A stretch of 64,000 nucleotides of DNA from Flavobacterium album (GTDB taxonomy: Bacteria > Bacteroidota > Bacteroidia > Flavobacteriales > Flavobacteriaceae), in the NCBI RefSeq assembly GCF_003096035.1, contig NZ_CP029186.1, positions 3,640,001 to 3,704,000 on the forward strand, in the 5' to 3' direction. Position numbers and translations under genes: made by a program. Of the stretch, positions 36,181 to 44,054 are shown piece after piece. Every line of letters begins with the position of its first letter. The stretch's first letter is position 1. Below the pieces are notes generated by a model. That model was not told where the DNA came from and did no database searches. It worked only from the letters and a program-made list of their open reading frames with translations.

Positions 36181-39100
36181 CTGAATCATAGCGTTTAGTC
36201 TGGGATACTGTCCCGTTAGTATATACCTTGCAAAGGCCGTGCATCTGGTCATTTTTGTATTCGGCTGTCACCCACGGCCTGCCGTCTTCTTTAAAAAATT
36301 CCTGAAGGCCTTCAAAAGATGAATTTTTAAAATTTTCTTTCTTGTATATTTTGCCGTTGGCATAATATTCTATGCGGGTGCCGTTCAAGAGGCCTTTATC
36401 ATAGTTACTTTCATACTCCGGTTTTCCGTCAGGGCTGCTGATCATAAATTTCCCATCAAGGTTGCCATTTAAGTAATTAACTTCCATCGCATTTTTCCCG
36501 TTAGCGTAAACCGATACGATCTTGGCAGTCTGGCCGGTAATTGGCTTTTTTTCAGATAACTTTCCATCCTTGCCTAACGCTATGTAATAAATCAGCTGGT
36601 TACGCCTGTAACCCAATATGAGTATATTATCCCCTTCAAGATTATAATATTTTACTTCCCCTTCTATTTCCTCGTCATACTGGGTAGTTTCAGAGAATTT
36701 ATTTTTATTGCTGTAATAACGTGTAGTTGTCCCCGTATTATTGCCAAAAAGATAGGTGTCCGCTAACCTGAGGTTACCTGCAATATCATAAATTTTACTT
36801 ATGCCATTCTCGCGCCCTGCATAATACTCCTTGTCTAACAAAGGCGCTCCTGTAGGGCCGTTTTTAAGGTACCTGCCATGCCTGCTTCCATTTGCATAGT
36901 TGCACTGAATGTACACATTGCCTGTTTTATCTTTAATAGTATAGCTGCCGTTCAGCATTCCGTTAGCTAATGTGTATTCATGTACCAAAGTGCCTTTATA
37001 GTAAAGGTTCTTAATTTTGCTGCTGTTATTGGTATAGTCTACTTCATTTTCTTTTTTACCGTCAGTATCAAAGGTTTCTATCTTTACTTCAACACCCGCC
37101 TTGTAGGTAGTGATTTCGCTTGGATTTCCATTTTGCCAGTAATCATATCTTTTCGAATATAATACATCATTTAAATAAAAACTCTCAGACGAAACTTTTC
37201 CGTCATGATAAAAGGTTTTTGCCGGGCCGCTTGCCTTTCCGTGATTGTAATAATAAGTACCCGAAAGGATGCCATAATCATACCTTTCATAGATACCCTG
37301 CAGTGAGTCGTTTACATAGTTAGCTATGCTGGCCAGCCTGCCGTCATCATTGTAACCGAATGATTTGCCGGACTGCAGCCCATTTTGGTAACTTTCTTTG
37401 CTCCTTAAAATACCGGTGCTGTAAAAATAATCCCATTCGCCTATTTTTTTGCCCTTTTCATATTTGCCGGCGGTAATTGTCATCCCTTCAAGCGTTTTAA
37501 TAGTGTATGTGCCTTTATTTACCGGGACTTCTGAAGGTTTTGTGTTACCGGCCGTATATTGGAGGCCCGACCTGATCTCATTAGCCTTATAATTTTCCTG
37601 AAAATAGAGTTCGCTATTACTATTGTAGTAGTTATAGCCGGATGCATTACCGTCTTTATCATAGGTAACTTCATAGGATTTTTTGCCATTAGCAAAATTA
37701 ACGACACCTTTTGTAGGAATATTGTTTACAAAAGTGGTTTCTTCCTGAATGGTACCGTTTGGAAAATACTTTTTAAATGGTGAAGAAATGATGCCTGCTT
37801 GATAGTCAAGTTCTGATTTTACAACTTTGCCATTGTAGTATTCCATCGATTTACCTTCGCGTTTATCCATAACAAATGAGTCTTCGCTGGATATGTTGCC
37901 TGCTTTATCATAAGCAATATATTTACCGTTAAGCTTGCCATTGGAATAATTTTCCTCCGTTTTCTTAGTGCCGTTTTCATAAAGGCAGATCAAGGTTCCC
38001 TCACGCTCACCGTTAACAAAATTTCCTTCGCAGGCTTTACCTCCATTCAGGTAATATGATGTGCAGATACCATGAAGCTTGTCATCTTTATAATTTTCTA
38101 CCAGTTCGATATTGCCGTTCTCAAAATAGGTTGTCCTTTTGCCGTTGAGCTTGCCATTTGTAAAGTATTTTTCTTCAGTAACATTCCCTTTTGAATTATA
38201 ATATTTCTGCAGGCCTTCAACTTCGTCATTTACAAAGTTTAGTTCCGATATCATGTTACCATTGGAGTTAAGTACTTTATACTTACCTTCTTTTTTGCCA
38301 TTTACCACTTTACCCAAAAGATACGGTTTCCCATTTTGGAGGTATACCACTACCTCTTCCTGTTTTCCAAAAAGGTCTACTTTACGCTTTGCAAAAACAT
38401 CCCAGAAATCGTTGGCAATATAGCCGTCAGTAAAAGCCTGCATCTTCTTATTCTGCGATGTAAGCTTTTTACCCAGCTTTTCTTTAAGGCTCATCAAAAT
38501 ATAATAAGAGAATCCTTCAAACTGCTTCTTTTTCGACATGTCCGCTAGCCACGGAATATAGGTAGTTTCAAAAAAACCGTTTTGTATTTTGTGCTCAGGC
38601 GCATAATCTATTATTGCCTGTACCTGGCGGATGATTATATCATCAAATTCCGAGTTTACTTTATAAACGCTCTTTAACGGCAGTGAGTTCCTGAGGATGA
38701 CGTCAATGTCTTCAAAATTATCACCTCCCGCCCTCGAAAACGTAAGTTTGCTTTTATCCAGATAGTTATCTGCAAATTTCTTATTCAGCTTACTTATAAT
38801 CTCTGGGCCGGCAGAACTCTCCGGAGCCAGCGTAAGATAGGCCAGTAAAGCCATGGTGCCTTCTACAGCACGCCCGTCTTCCAGCGCTATAAGGCCTAAA
38901 AGGTAATGTGACCCCAGATGGTTTGGGTTAATGGTAATGGCTTTTTCAAGCAGGTCGACACTTTTTTGCCGCTCTTCTTTCCGTACATAAAGCAATGCCA
39001 TGTTGTACAGCAGGGAGCTTGAATTTGGGAATAATTTCTGGGCTTCCAAAAACATCTTCTCAGACTTCTCATATTCTTTGCGGTCACTTAAAAAGTTACC

Positions 39101-39412
39101 ATAAGACATATAAAAATCAGGCACTTCGGCCATATATCCTTTTGCAAAAGCATTTTCGTAAAACGCATTAGCGGCCTCTTTATCTTCGCTTGCAGCAAGA
39201 GCTATGGCTTTTTCATATTGTGCGGTGTAATAATTCGGATCATTTGTAACGAGCTTATCAAATTGCTTAACTGCCTCAGCATACTTTTGTTCGTCATACA
39301 ACCTGATGCCTTCAGCAAGAAATGCGCTACCATCATAAACAGCTGAATAGTCTACCTGGGCGTAGGCTGTGCTGCAAAGCCCAAGAACAAGGGCTGCCAT
39401 TATGTTTTTCAT
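36158..39412 (-). CDS. TPR and MORN-repeat protein, exported
   Basis: A 1084-residue protein. Signal peptide (about 1-19, ending TAYAQ), then TPR-like helices (about 30-190) and a long array of MORN_2/YwqK-type repeats (about 370-1075) with the recurring pattern NGxxxxxxxYxNGKxxG; well over 20 copies. MORN-variant repeats build extended beta sheets that bind lipids or proteins. The start was set at ATG 39412: the signal peptide starts there and a -7 box lies 19 bp upstream, while the longer frame from 39511 starts before that box. First gene of the operon with the two DUF3857/transglutaminase proteins, so it probably serves as an envelope scaffold for them (inference). Confidence 0.88.
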   Translation of the reverse strand: MKNIMAALVLGLCSTAYAQVDYSAVYDGSAFLAEGIRLYDEQKYAEAVKQFDKLVTNDPNYYTAQYEKAIALAASEDKEAANAFYENAFAKGYMAEVPDFYMSYGNFLSDRKEYEKSEKMFLEAQKLFPNSSSLLYNMALLYVRKEERQKSVDLLEKAITINPNHLGSHYLLGLIALEDGRAVEGTMALLAYLTLAPESSAGPEIISKLNKKFADNYLDKSKLTFSRAGGDNFEDIDVILRNSLPLKSVYKVNSEFDDIIIRQVQAIIDYAPEHKIQNGFFETTYIPWLADMSKKKQFEGFSYYILMSLKEKLGKKLTSQNKKMQAFTDGYIANDFWDVFAKRKVDLFGKQEEVVVYLQNGKPYLLGKVVNGKKEGKYKVLNSNGNMISELNFVNDEVEGLQKYYNSKGNVTEEKYFTNGKLNGKRTTYFENGNIELVENYKDDKLHGICTSYYLNGGKACEGNFVNGEREGTLICLYENGTKKTEENYSNGKLNGKYIAYDKAGNISSEDSFVMDKREGKSMEYYNGKVVKSELDYQAGIISSPFKKYFPNGTIQEETTFVNNIPTKGVVNFANGKKSYEVTYDKDGNASGYNYYNSNSELYFQENYKANEIRSGLQYTAGNTKPSEVPVNKGTYTIKTLEGMTITAGKYEKGKKIGEWDYFYSTGILRSKESYQNGLQSGKSFGYNDDGRLASIANYVNDSLQGIYERYDYGILSGTYYYNHGKASGPAKTFYHDGKVSSESFYLNDVLYSKRYDYWQNGNPSEITTYKAGVEVKIETFDTDGKKENEVDYTNNSSKIKNLYYKGTLVHEYTLANGMLNGSYTIKDKTGNVYIQCNYANGSRHGRYLKNGPTGAPLLDKEYYAGRENGISKIYDIAGNLRLADTYLFGNNTGTTTRYYSNKNKFSETTQYDEEIEGEVKYYNLEGDNILILGYRRNQLIYYIALGKDGKLSEKKPITGQTAKIVSVYANGKNAMEVNYLNGNLDGKFMISSPDGKPEYESNYDKGLLNGTRIEYYANGKIYKKENFKNSSFEGLQEFFKEDGRPWVTAEYKNDQMHGLCKVYTNGTVSQTKRYDSDVLVEIK

Positions 39413-39430
39413 GGGGGAATAATATTTTTC

Positions 39431-39438
39431 CAAATATA
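39431..39438 (-). promoter_or_regulatory. -7 box (TATATTTG) of the MORN/transglutaminase operon
   Basis: Perfect TAnnTTTG match on the minus strand, 19 bp before the ATG at 39412. It supports that start codon over the upstream one at 39511. No TTG at 18-19 nt. Confidence 0.55.
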
Positions 39439-39588
39439 ATTTTTTTAACAAACACACAGCGCCCTTCTTAAAGTTTTCTAAAAATTTTTTAAAGCATGAC
39501 ACCAAAAACATTTACAGAACTAAACTAATAAGTTATAATTTAATGAATATAAAACACATACGATACCAACGTGGTTTAAAAAAAATAC

Positions 39589-39596
39589 TATTTTTG
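39589..39596 (+). promoter_or_regulatory. -7 box (TATTTTTG) for the methyltransferase gene
   Basis: Perfect TAnnTTTG match 21 bp before the ATG at 39618. No clear -33 element. Confidence 0.5.
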
Positions 39597-39617
39597 GAAT
39601 AACTTCAATCTTTTACT

Positions 39618-41225
39618 ATGGCCGATAAATCCCAACTAAGAAGTTCTATTTTCAGGCATCTTGATGGCCTTGCTGTGGCACCGGTAGCAATTGCCCTCAG
39701 GAAAAAAGGAGTTTTAGAATTCATACTTGACAAAAAGCAGGCACAATTAGCAGACCTTACAGCTGTTTTTAAAGCTAATGAAGGCTACCTGAATGTAGGC
39801 CTGAGGATACTGGCTTCACAGGGATTTTTAGGTTACGAAGTGAATAACGCCACACAGGAGATCACGGTTTCAGTAAATGAAAAGACACCGATAGCCTTTC
39901 CGCTGTTCTATCTTTATGAAGATGTCGTGGACCTGCTTCAATTCTCAACACAGTTCCATCCAAGGCTTTTTGAGGATGCGCCGTTCGAAAAGCTAAACCT
40001 CATCTTTGAGAAATATAAGAAGAATTACGGGATAGAATTTTCCGAAGACAACTTTGTTAAGGATATACAGAACCAGATATTAAAACATATTGAGGGCTAC
40101 CTCATCGGGCCCACAATTGTACGCCTGGCAATGAACGGAATGTTCCATAAATATTTTATGGAGACCTCTTTCAGGCCCGAAGAATTCCATAAGTCTCCTG
40201 AGAACTTTAAAAAGATACTCGACTTCTTTGTACACCTCGGGTGGTTTCTTGAGAAAAACGGCAACTACCAATTTACAGAAACCGGCCTGTTCTATGCCAA
40301 AAGAGCCAGCGCTTATGGCGTTACCGTTTCATATCTGCCGACATTTGCCCGGATCGAGGAACTGATTTTTGGTGACCCGTCTGTTTTACGGTTGGTGGCT
40401 GACGGGGAGAATGAGATCCACGTTGACCGCGAAATGAATGTTTGGGGAAGCGGGGGCGCGCACGATACTTACTTTAAAGTGGTAGATGAGATCATTGTCA
40501 GGCTCTTTAACCTGCCGATCGAAGAACAGCCTAAAGGCATCCTGGATATGGGCTGTGGCAACGGCGCTTTCCTGCAGCATATTTTTGAAGTGATCGACAG
40601 GCAGACTTTACGTGGTAAAATGCTGGATGATTATCCGCTGTTCCTTGTTGGAGCAGATTATAACCAGGCAGCCCTGAAAGTCACAAGGGCTAACCTCATA
40701 AAGGCTGATATCTGGGCCAAGGTTATCTGGGGCGATATAGGCCGCCCGGATTTGCTTTCGGACGACTTGCGGGAAAATTATAATATCGACCTGAAAGACC
40801 TGCTTAACGTGCGCACTTTCCTTGACCACAACCGGATATGGGAAGACCCGAAACATATTAAGGAAGGCAGGGTAAGCAAGTCTACCGGGGCATTTGCCTA
40901 CCGGGGCAGAAGGATCAGCAACAACATGGTAGAAGATAACCTGCTGGAGCATTTGCAAAAATGGTCGCCGTATGTACGCAAGTTCGGCCTCCTGCTAATC
41001 GAATTGCATACCATAAACCCGAAACTTACTGCTGACAACATTGGGAAAACCCCAGCAACGGCTTATGATGCCACACACGGTTTTTCCGACCAGTATATTG
41101 TTGAGATAGATGTCTTCAATAGTGTTGCTGCAGAAGCCGGATTATTCCCGGACCCTGCCATATTCAGGAGGTTCCCGGATGCGGATATAGCAACGGTAAG
41201 CATCAATCTATTGAAAGGAAATTGA
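39618..41225 (+). CDS. Large class I SAM-dependent methyltransferase
   Basis: A 535-residue protein. The N-terminal 280 residues are helical and include winged-helix-like segments (VAPVAIALRKKGVLEFI; FFVHLGWFLEKNGNYQFTE), typical of dimerisation domains of O-methyltransferases. The SAM domain begins near 308 with ILDMGCGNGAF, followed by an acidic GADYNQAA and VIWGDIG. An insert (about 395-440) precedes the last strands. The arrangement recalls polyketide-associated (AprA-type) methyltransferases, but no other biosynthetic gene is nearby. Substrate unknown. Transcribed alone, divergent from the MORN operon and followed by a palindromic element. Confidence 0.8.
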   Translation: MADKSQLRSSIFRHLDGLAVAPVAIALRKKGVLEFILDKKQAQLADLTAVFKANEGYLNVGLRILASQGFLGYEVNNATQEITVSVNEKTPIAFPLFYLYEDVVDLLQFSTQFHPRLFEDAPFEKLNLIFEKYKKNYGIEFSEDNFVKDIQNQILKHIEGYLIGPTIVRLAMNGMFHKYFMETSFRPEEFHKSPENFKKILDFFVHLGWFLEKNGNYQFTETGLFYAKRASAYGVTVSYLPTFARIEELIFGDPSVLRLVADGENEIHVDREMNVWGSGGAHDTYFKVVDEIIVRLFNLPIEEQPKGILDMGCGNGAFLQHIFEVIDRQTLRGKMLDDYPLFLVGADYNQAALKVTRANLIKADIWAKVIWGDIGRPDLLSDDLRENYNIDLKDLLNVRTFLDHNRIWEDPKHIKEGRVSKSTGAFAYRGRRISNNMVEDNLLEHLQKWSPYVRKFGLLLIELHTINPKLTADNIGKTPATAYDATHGFSDQYIVEIDVFNSVAAEAGLFPDPAIFRRFPDADIATVSINLLKGN

Positions 41226-41246
41226 TCTTTATATAATAAAAAGAAA

Positions 41247-41352
41247 TGTCTCAAAAATATTTGTCATTCTGACGAAGGAAGAATCTCATATCTATAAAAA
41301 CCTGAGATTCTTCACTTCATTACATTTCGTTCAGAATGACACTTTTGAGACA
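41247..41352. repeat. Palindromic intergenic element, gtcattctga family
   Basis: Left arm tgtctcaaaa ... gtcattctgac ... gaagaatctca; right arm tgagattcttc ... tcagaatgac acttttgagaca. The arms pair over most of their length with small bulges. The core gtcattctgacgaaggaagaatct is similar to a repeat I know from many Bacteroidetes genomes. It fills most of the gap between the convergent methyltransferase and monooxygenase genes and could terminate both. Confidence 0.82.
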
Positions 41353-41362
41353 GTTTTATATA

Positions 41363-42370
41363 TCATAATTCCTTCATAATTTCAGACAGTATCCTATACG
41401 ATTTTACCCTGTCCTGATGGTTATGCATATTGCTTACTACCATCACTTCATCTACGCCTGTATCGTCCAGGAATTTTTTCAGCTGTTTGGCTACCGCTTC
41501 TTTCCTGCCGACAAACGAATATTTCAGCATTTCGCGAACCGCCGGGTTATGCTGTATCATCATCAGTTCATCGGTCATTTCCATGGGTGGCTGCAACGGC
41601 TGTCGTTTTCCTGTCAGTATCCCCAGGAACATCCGGATTACTGAGGTGAAATTCCTCTCTGCCTCGTCATCGGTATCGGCTGCAATAACATTGATACCAG
41701 CAATAGTATAAGGTTTATCAAGGTATTGGGAAGGCTGGAATTCCCTGCGATAAATGTCCAATGCCTCGAGCAGCAGCCCTGTAGCAAAGTGGCTGGCAAA
41801 AGCATACGGAAGCCCCATTTTTGCGGCAAGATGGGCACTGTCCAGGCTTGAGCCAAGGATGTATATTGGCACGTTAATGCCCTCAGCAACTACCGCCCGC
41901 ACCTGCTCCCATTCATTTTCTTCCGAAAAATACGTTTGTATCTGCTGTATCTCCCCGGGAAAATTGTTCACTGCCTGCATCCTGTCACTGCGTATGGCAT
42001 GTGCCGTAATCTGGTCGGTTCCCGGCGCCCTTCCCAATCCCAGGTCGATGCGGTTGGGGTACAGCCTGCCCAGCGTGCCGAATTGCTCTGCCACAATAAG
42101 GGGCGAATGGTTGGGCAGCATGATACCTCCGGACCCTACCTTTATCTTTGTGGTATGCCCTGCTATGTTGCCAATAAGCACCGAAGTAGCCACACTGGCA
42201 ACATGCACCATATTGTGGTGCTCTGCCAGCCAAAACCGGGTATATCCCATCTCTTCCGCCTTTTGGGCAAGCTCGGCGCTGTTTTTAAGTGTCTGCTCTA
42301 TTGTAACTCCTTCTGACACAATGGCAAGTTCCAGTACGGAGTAAGCTATTTTCTTTTTTGTTGTTTCCAT
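41363..42370 (-). CDS. LLM-class flavin-dependent monooxygenase
   Basis: A 335-residue luciferase-like TIM-barrel protein. Family marks: RFWLAEHHN at about 41-49, the GSGGIMLPNHSPL stretch near 78-90, the RIDLGLGRAPGTD stretch near 107-119 and YILGSSLDSA near 169. It would use reduced FMN and oxygen on an unknown small molecule. It is the last gene of the methionine sulfoxide reductase operon (18-bp gap), consistent with an oxidative-stress or sulfur-related role. Confidence 0.9.
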   Translation of the reverse strand: METTKKKIAYSVLELAIVSEGVTIEQTLKNSAELAQKAEEMGYTRFWLAEHHNMVHVASVATSVLIGNIAGHTTKIKVGSGGIMLPNHSPLIVAEQFGTLGRLYPNRIDLGLGRAPGTDQITAHAIRSDRMQAVNNFPGEIQQIQTYFSEENEWEQVRAVVAEGINVPIYILGSSLDSAHLAAKMGLPYAFASHFATGLLLEALDIYRREFQPSQYLDKPYTIAGINVIAADTDDEAERNFTSVIRMFLGILTGKRQPLQPPMEMTDELMMIQHNPAVREMLKYSFVGRKEAVAKQLKKFLDDTGVDEVMVVSNMHNHQDRVKSYRILSEIMKEL

Positions 42371-42388
42371 AATTATATTCCGCCTTAC

Positions 42389-42895
42389 TTATGTAAGGTG
42401 CTGTAGCTTATCGTGATCCGCTGCATTCAAGAACCGTTCCATGATAAGCTTCAGTTTTGGGTTAATGTAAAGTTCGCAAAAAGGTTTTGTCGGATCGCTG
42501 AAATAGTAGTCCAGCAGCTCCTGCCTGCTCCGGGTAAAGGACACAAAAGGAAGTACCCGGGTGATCAAAGGCTTATCGAATTCAGGCTGCAAAGCCCTGA
42601 TAATATCAAGTGCCTGCCGCCTGTCCCCTTCATTAAAAGTATAAACCGCCGACCTGTATTTATCCCTCATCGGGTGCATCGAGGTACTGCTGTGGGTATA
42701 TAGATGGATGGCAATAAGCGTTTCGAAAGGCATTATATCATCTTCATAAGTGACAATTACGCCTTCTGAAAGTGATGAATTTTCGCCATCTGAGGCAATC
42801 CATCCCTGCTCAACCGACACGATTCCTTTCAATGAAGAAAAAACCGCTTCGGTACACCAATGGCACCCACCTCCAAAACCCGCCTGCTTACTCAT
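42389..42895 (-). CDS. Divergent short MsrA-like protein
   Basis: A 168-residue paralogue of peptide methionine sulfoxide reductase A. It keeps the catalytic loop GGCHWCTEAVF (about 8-18), a conserved DxxxFxxLxxIHLYTHxST block and KYRSAVY, but lacks the GYxGG motif and the SGxTGHAE segment found in normal MsrA, including in the neighbouring gene. It is about 10 residues short of a standard MsrA core and overlaps the 3' end of the MsrB-MsrA gene by 8 bp. Either a reduced enzyme with changed specificity or a regulator. Confidence 0.82.
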   Translation of the reverse strand: MSKQAGFGGGCHWCTEAVFSSLKGIVSVEQGWIASDGENSSLSEGVIVTYEDDIMPFETLIAIHLYTHSSTSMHPMRDKYRSAVYTFNEGDRRQALDIIRALQPEFDKPLITRVLPFVSFTRSRQELLDYYFSDPTKPFCELYINPKLKLIMERFLNAADHDKLQHLT

Positions 42896-43883
42896 CCGCT
42901 TTTACTTTCTGCGTATCTTTCAGCTTGCTTTTAAAAAGCTCCTTAAACTTCTTCAGCTTAGGGTCGATAACCGCCTGGCAATAGCCCTGCTCTGCGTTGT
43001 TAGCATAATAATCCTGGTGGTAAGCTTCCGCTTTATATAACTGTTCAAATGGAGCAATTTCTGTTACTATTGGGTCTCCGTAAGCGGGCTGCATCTCACC
43101 GATCACACTTTGCACAATGCCTTTCTCCTTTTCATTCCTGTAAAAGATAACACTGCGGTATTGTGTCCCGGCATCGGCGCCCTGCCTGTTAAGCGTTGTA
43201 GGATTGTGCGTACTGAGATGTATCCGCAGCAGATCGGCATACGATATCTCATCAGGATCATAGGTAACCTCGATTACTTCGGCGTGGCCTGTCATACCGC
43301 TGCAAACTTCCCTGTAGGTAGGGTTATCAATGTTGCCGCCGCTGTACCCGCTTTCCACACGGCTAACGCCTTTAAGCAAAGTAAACACTGCCTCAGTACA
43401 CCAGAAACAACCGCCGCCAAACGTTGCTTTCCTTTCATTGCTTTCTACTTTTTTCAGGGCTACGGCATTCATACAATACCTCAGCCCGCCTGGTTTAGGC
43501 CCGTCAGGAAAAACATGTCCCAGGTGGGCATCGCAGGTATTGCATACCGTTTCTACGCGCACCATACCATGGCTCACATCTTTATTATACGCAATAGCAT
43601 TCTCTGTTACCGGCTGCGTAAAGGAAGGCCATCCGGTACCGCTTTCAAATTTTTCAGCGGCATCAAAAAGCAATGTACCGCAACATACGCAGGCATACTT
43701 GCCCGGCTCGAATAAAGAGCACATTTCCGAACTGAACGAGCGCTCCGTACCCTTCAAACGTGTTATCCTGAATTGCTCGGGAGTTAAAAGCCGCTGCCAC
43801 TCCTCATTGGTTTTTACAACTTTTTCAGTTGGCATAGGGTTGCCGTTATTGGCAAATTTTACAATATCAATCCACTTAAGCAT
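42888..43883 (-). CDS. msrBA: Bifunctional methionine sulfoxide reductase MsrB-MsrA
   Basis: A 331-residue fusion in MsrB-MsrA order. MsrB (about 20-145) has zinc CxxC pairs (CVCC near 61-64, CNTC near 117-120), the GTGWPSF motif and the catalytic Cys in RYCMN. MsrA (about 160-320) has GGCFWCTEAVF, VESGYSGG and SGMTGHAEV. It reduces both R- and S-sulfoxides of methionine. No signal peptide is seen, so it is cytoplasmic. First gene of a three-gene operon with a divergent MsrA-like protein and a flavin monooxygenase. An internal ATG (MPTEKV, near residue 17) is an alternative start. Confidence 0.93.
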   Translation of the reverse strand: MLKWIDIVKFANNGNPMPTEKVVKTNEEWQRLLTPEQFRITRLKGTERSFSSEMCSLFEPGKYACVCCGTLLFDAAEKFESGTGWPSFTQPVTENAIAYNKDVSHGMVRVETVCNTCDAHLGHVFPDGPKPGGLRYCMNAVALKKVESNERKATFGGGCFWCTEAVFTLLKGVSRVESGYSGGNIDNPTYREVCSGMTGHAEVIEVTYDPDEISYADLLRIHLSTHNPTTLNRQGADAGTQYRSVIFYRNEKEKGIVQSVIGEMQPAYGDPIVTEIAPFEQLYKAEAYHQDYYANNAEQGYCQAVIDPKLKKFKELFKSKLKDTQKVKADE

Positions 43884-44054
43884 ACTAAATCCTTTCTTTA
43901 ATGTATTTTCTATTATTACAGTTATAAAAAGCGTGCCAAAAGGATTACTTAGGAGTAATCGGCTCTTTTGTCAGGTTATTGCACCTTAGAGGCTAATAAT
44001 TGATATTGTAATATGTATTAATGCATAACACATTAATTTGCAGAGTGACAGGAG

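Noticed and set aside
39413..39511. Longer start for the MORN-repeat protein at ATG 39511
   Set aside because: It would place the signal peptide internally and lies upstream of the -7 box at 39431-39438.
42389..42895. MsrA paralogue as a pseudogene
   Set aside because: The frame is intact, the catalytic loop is kept, and the start overlaps the upstream gene in operon fashion.
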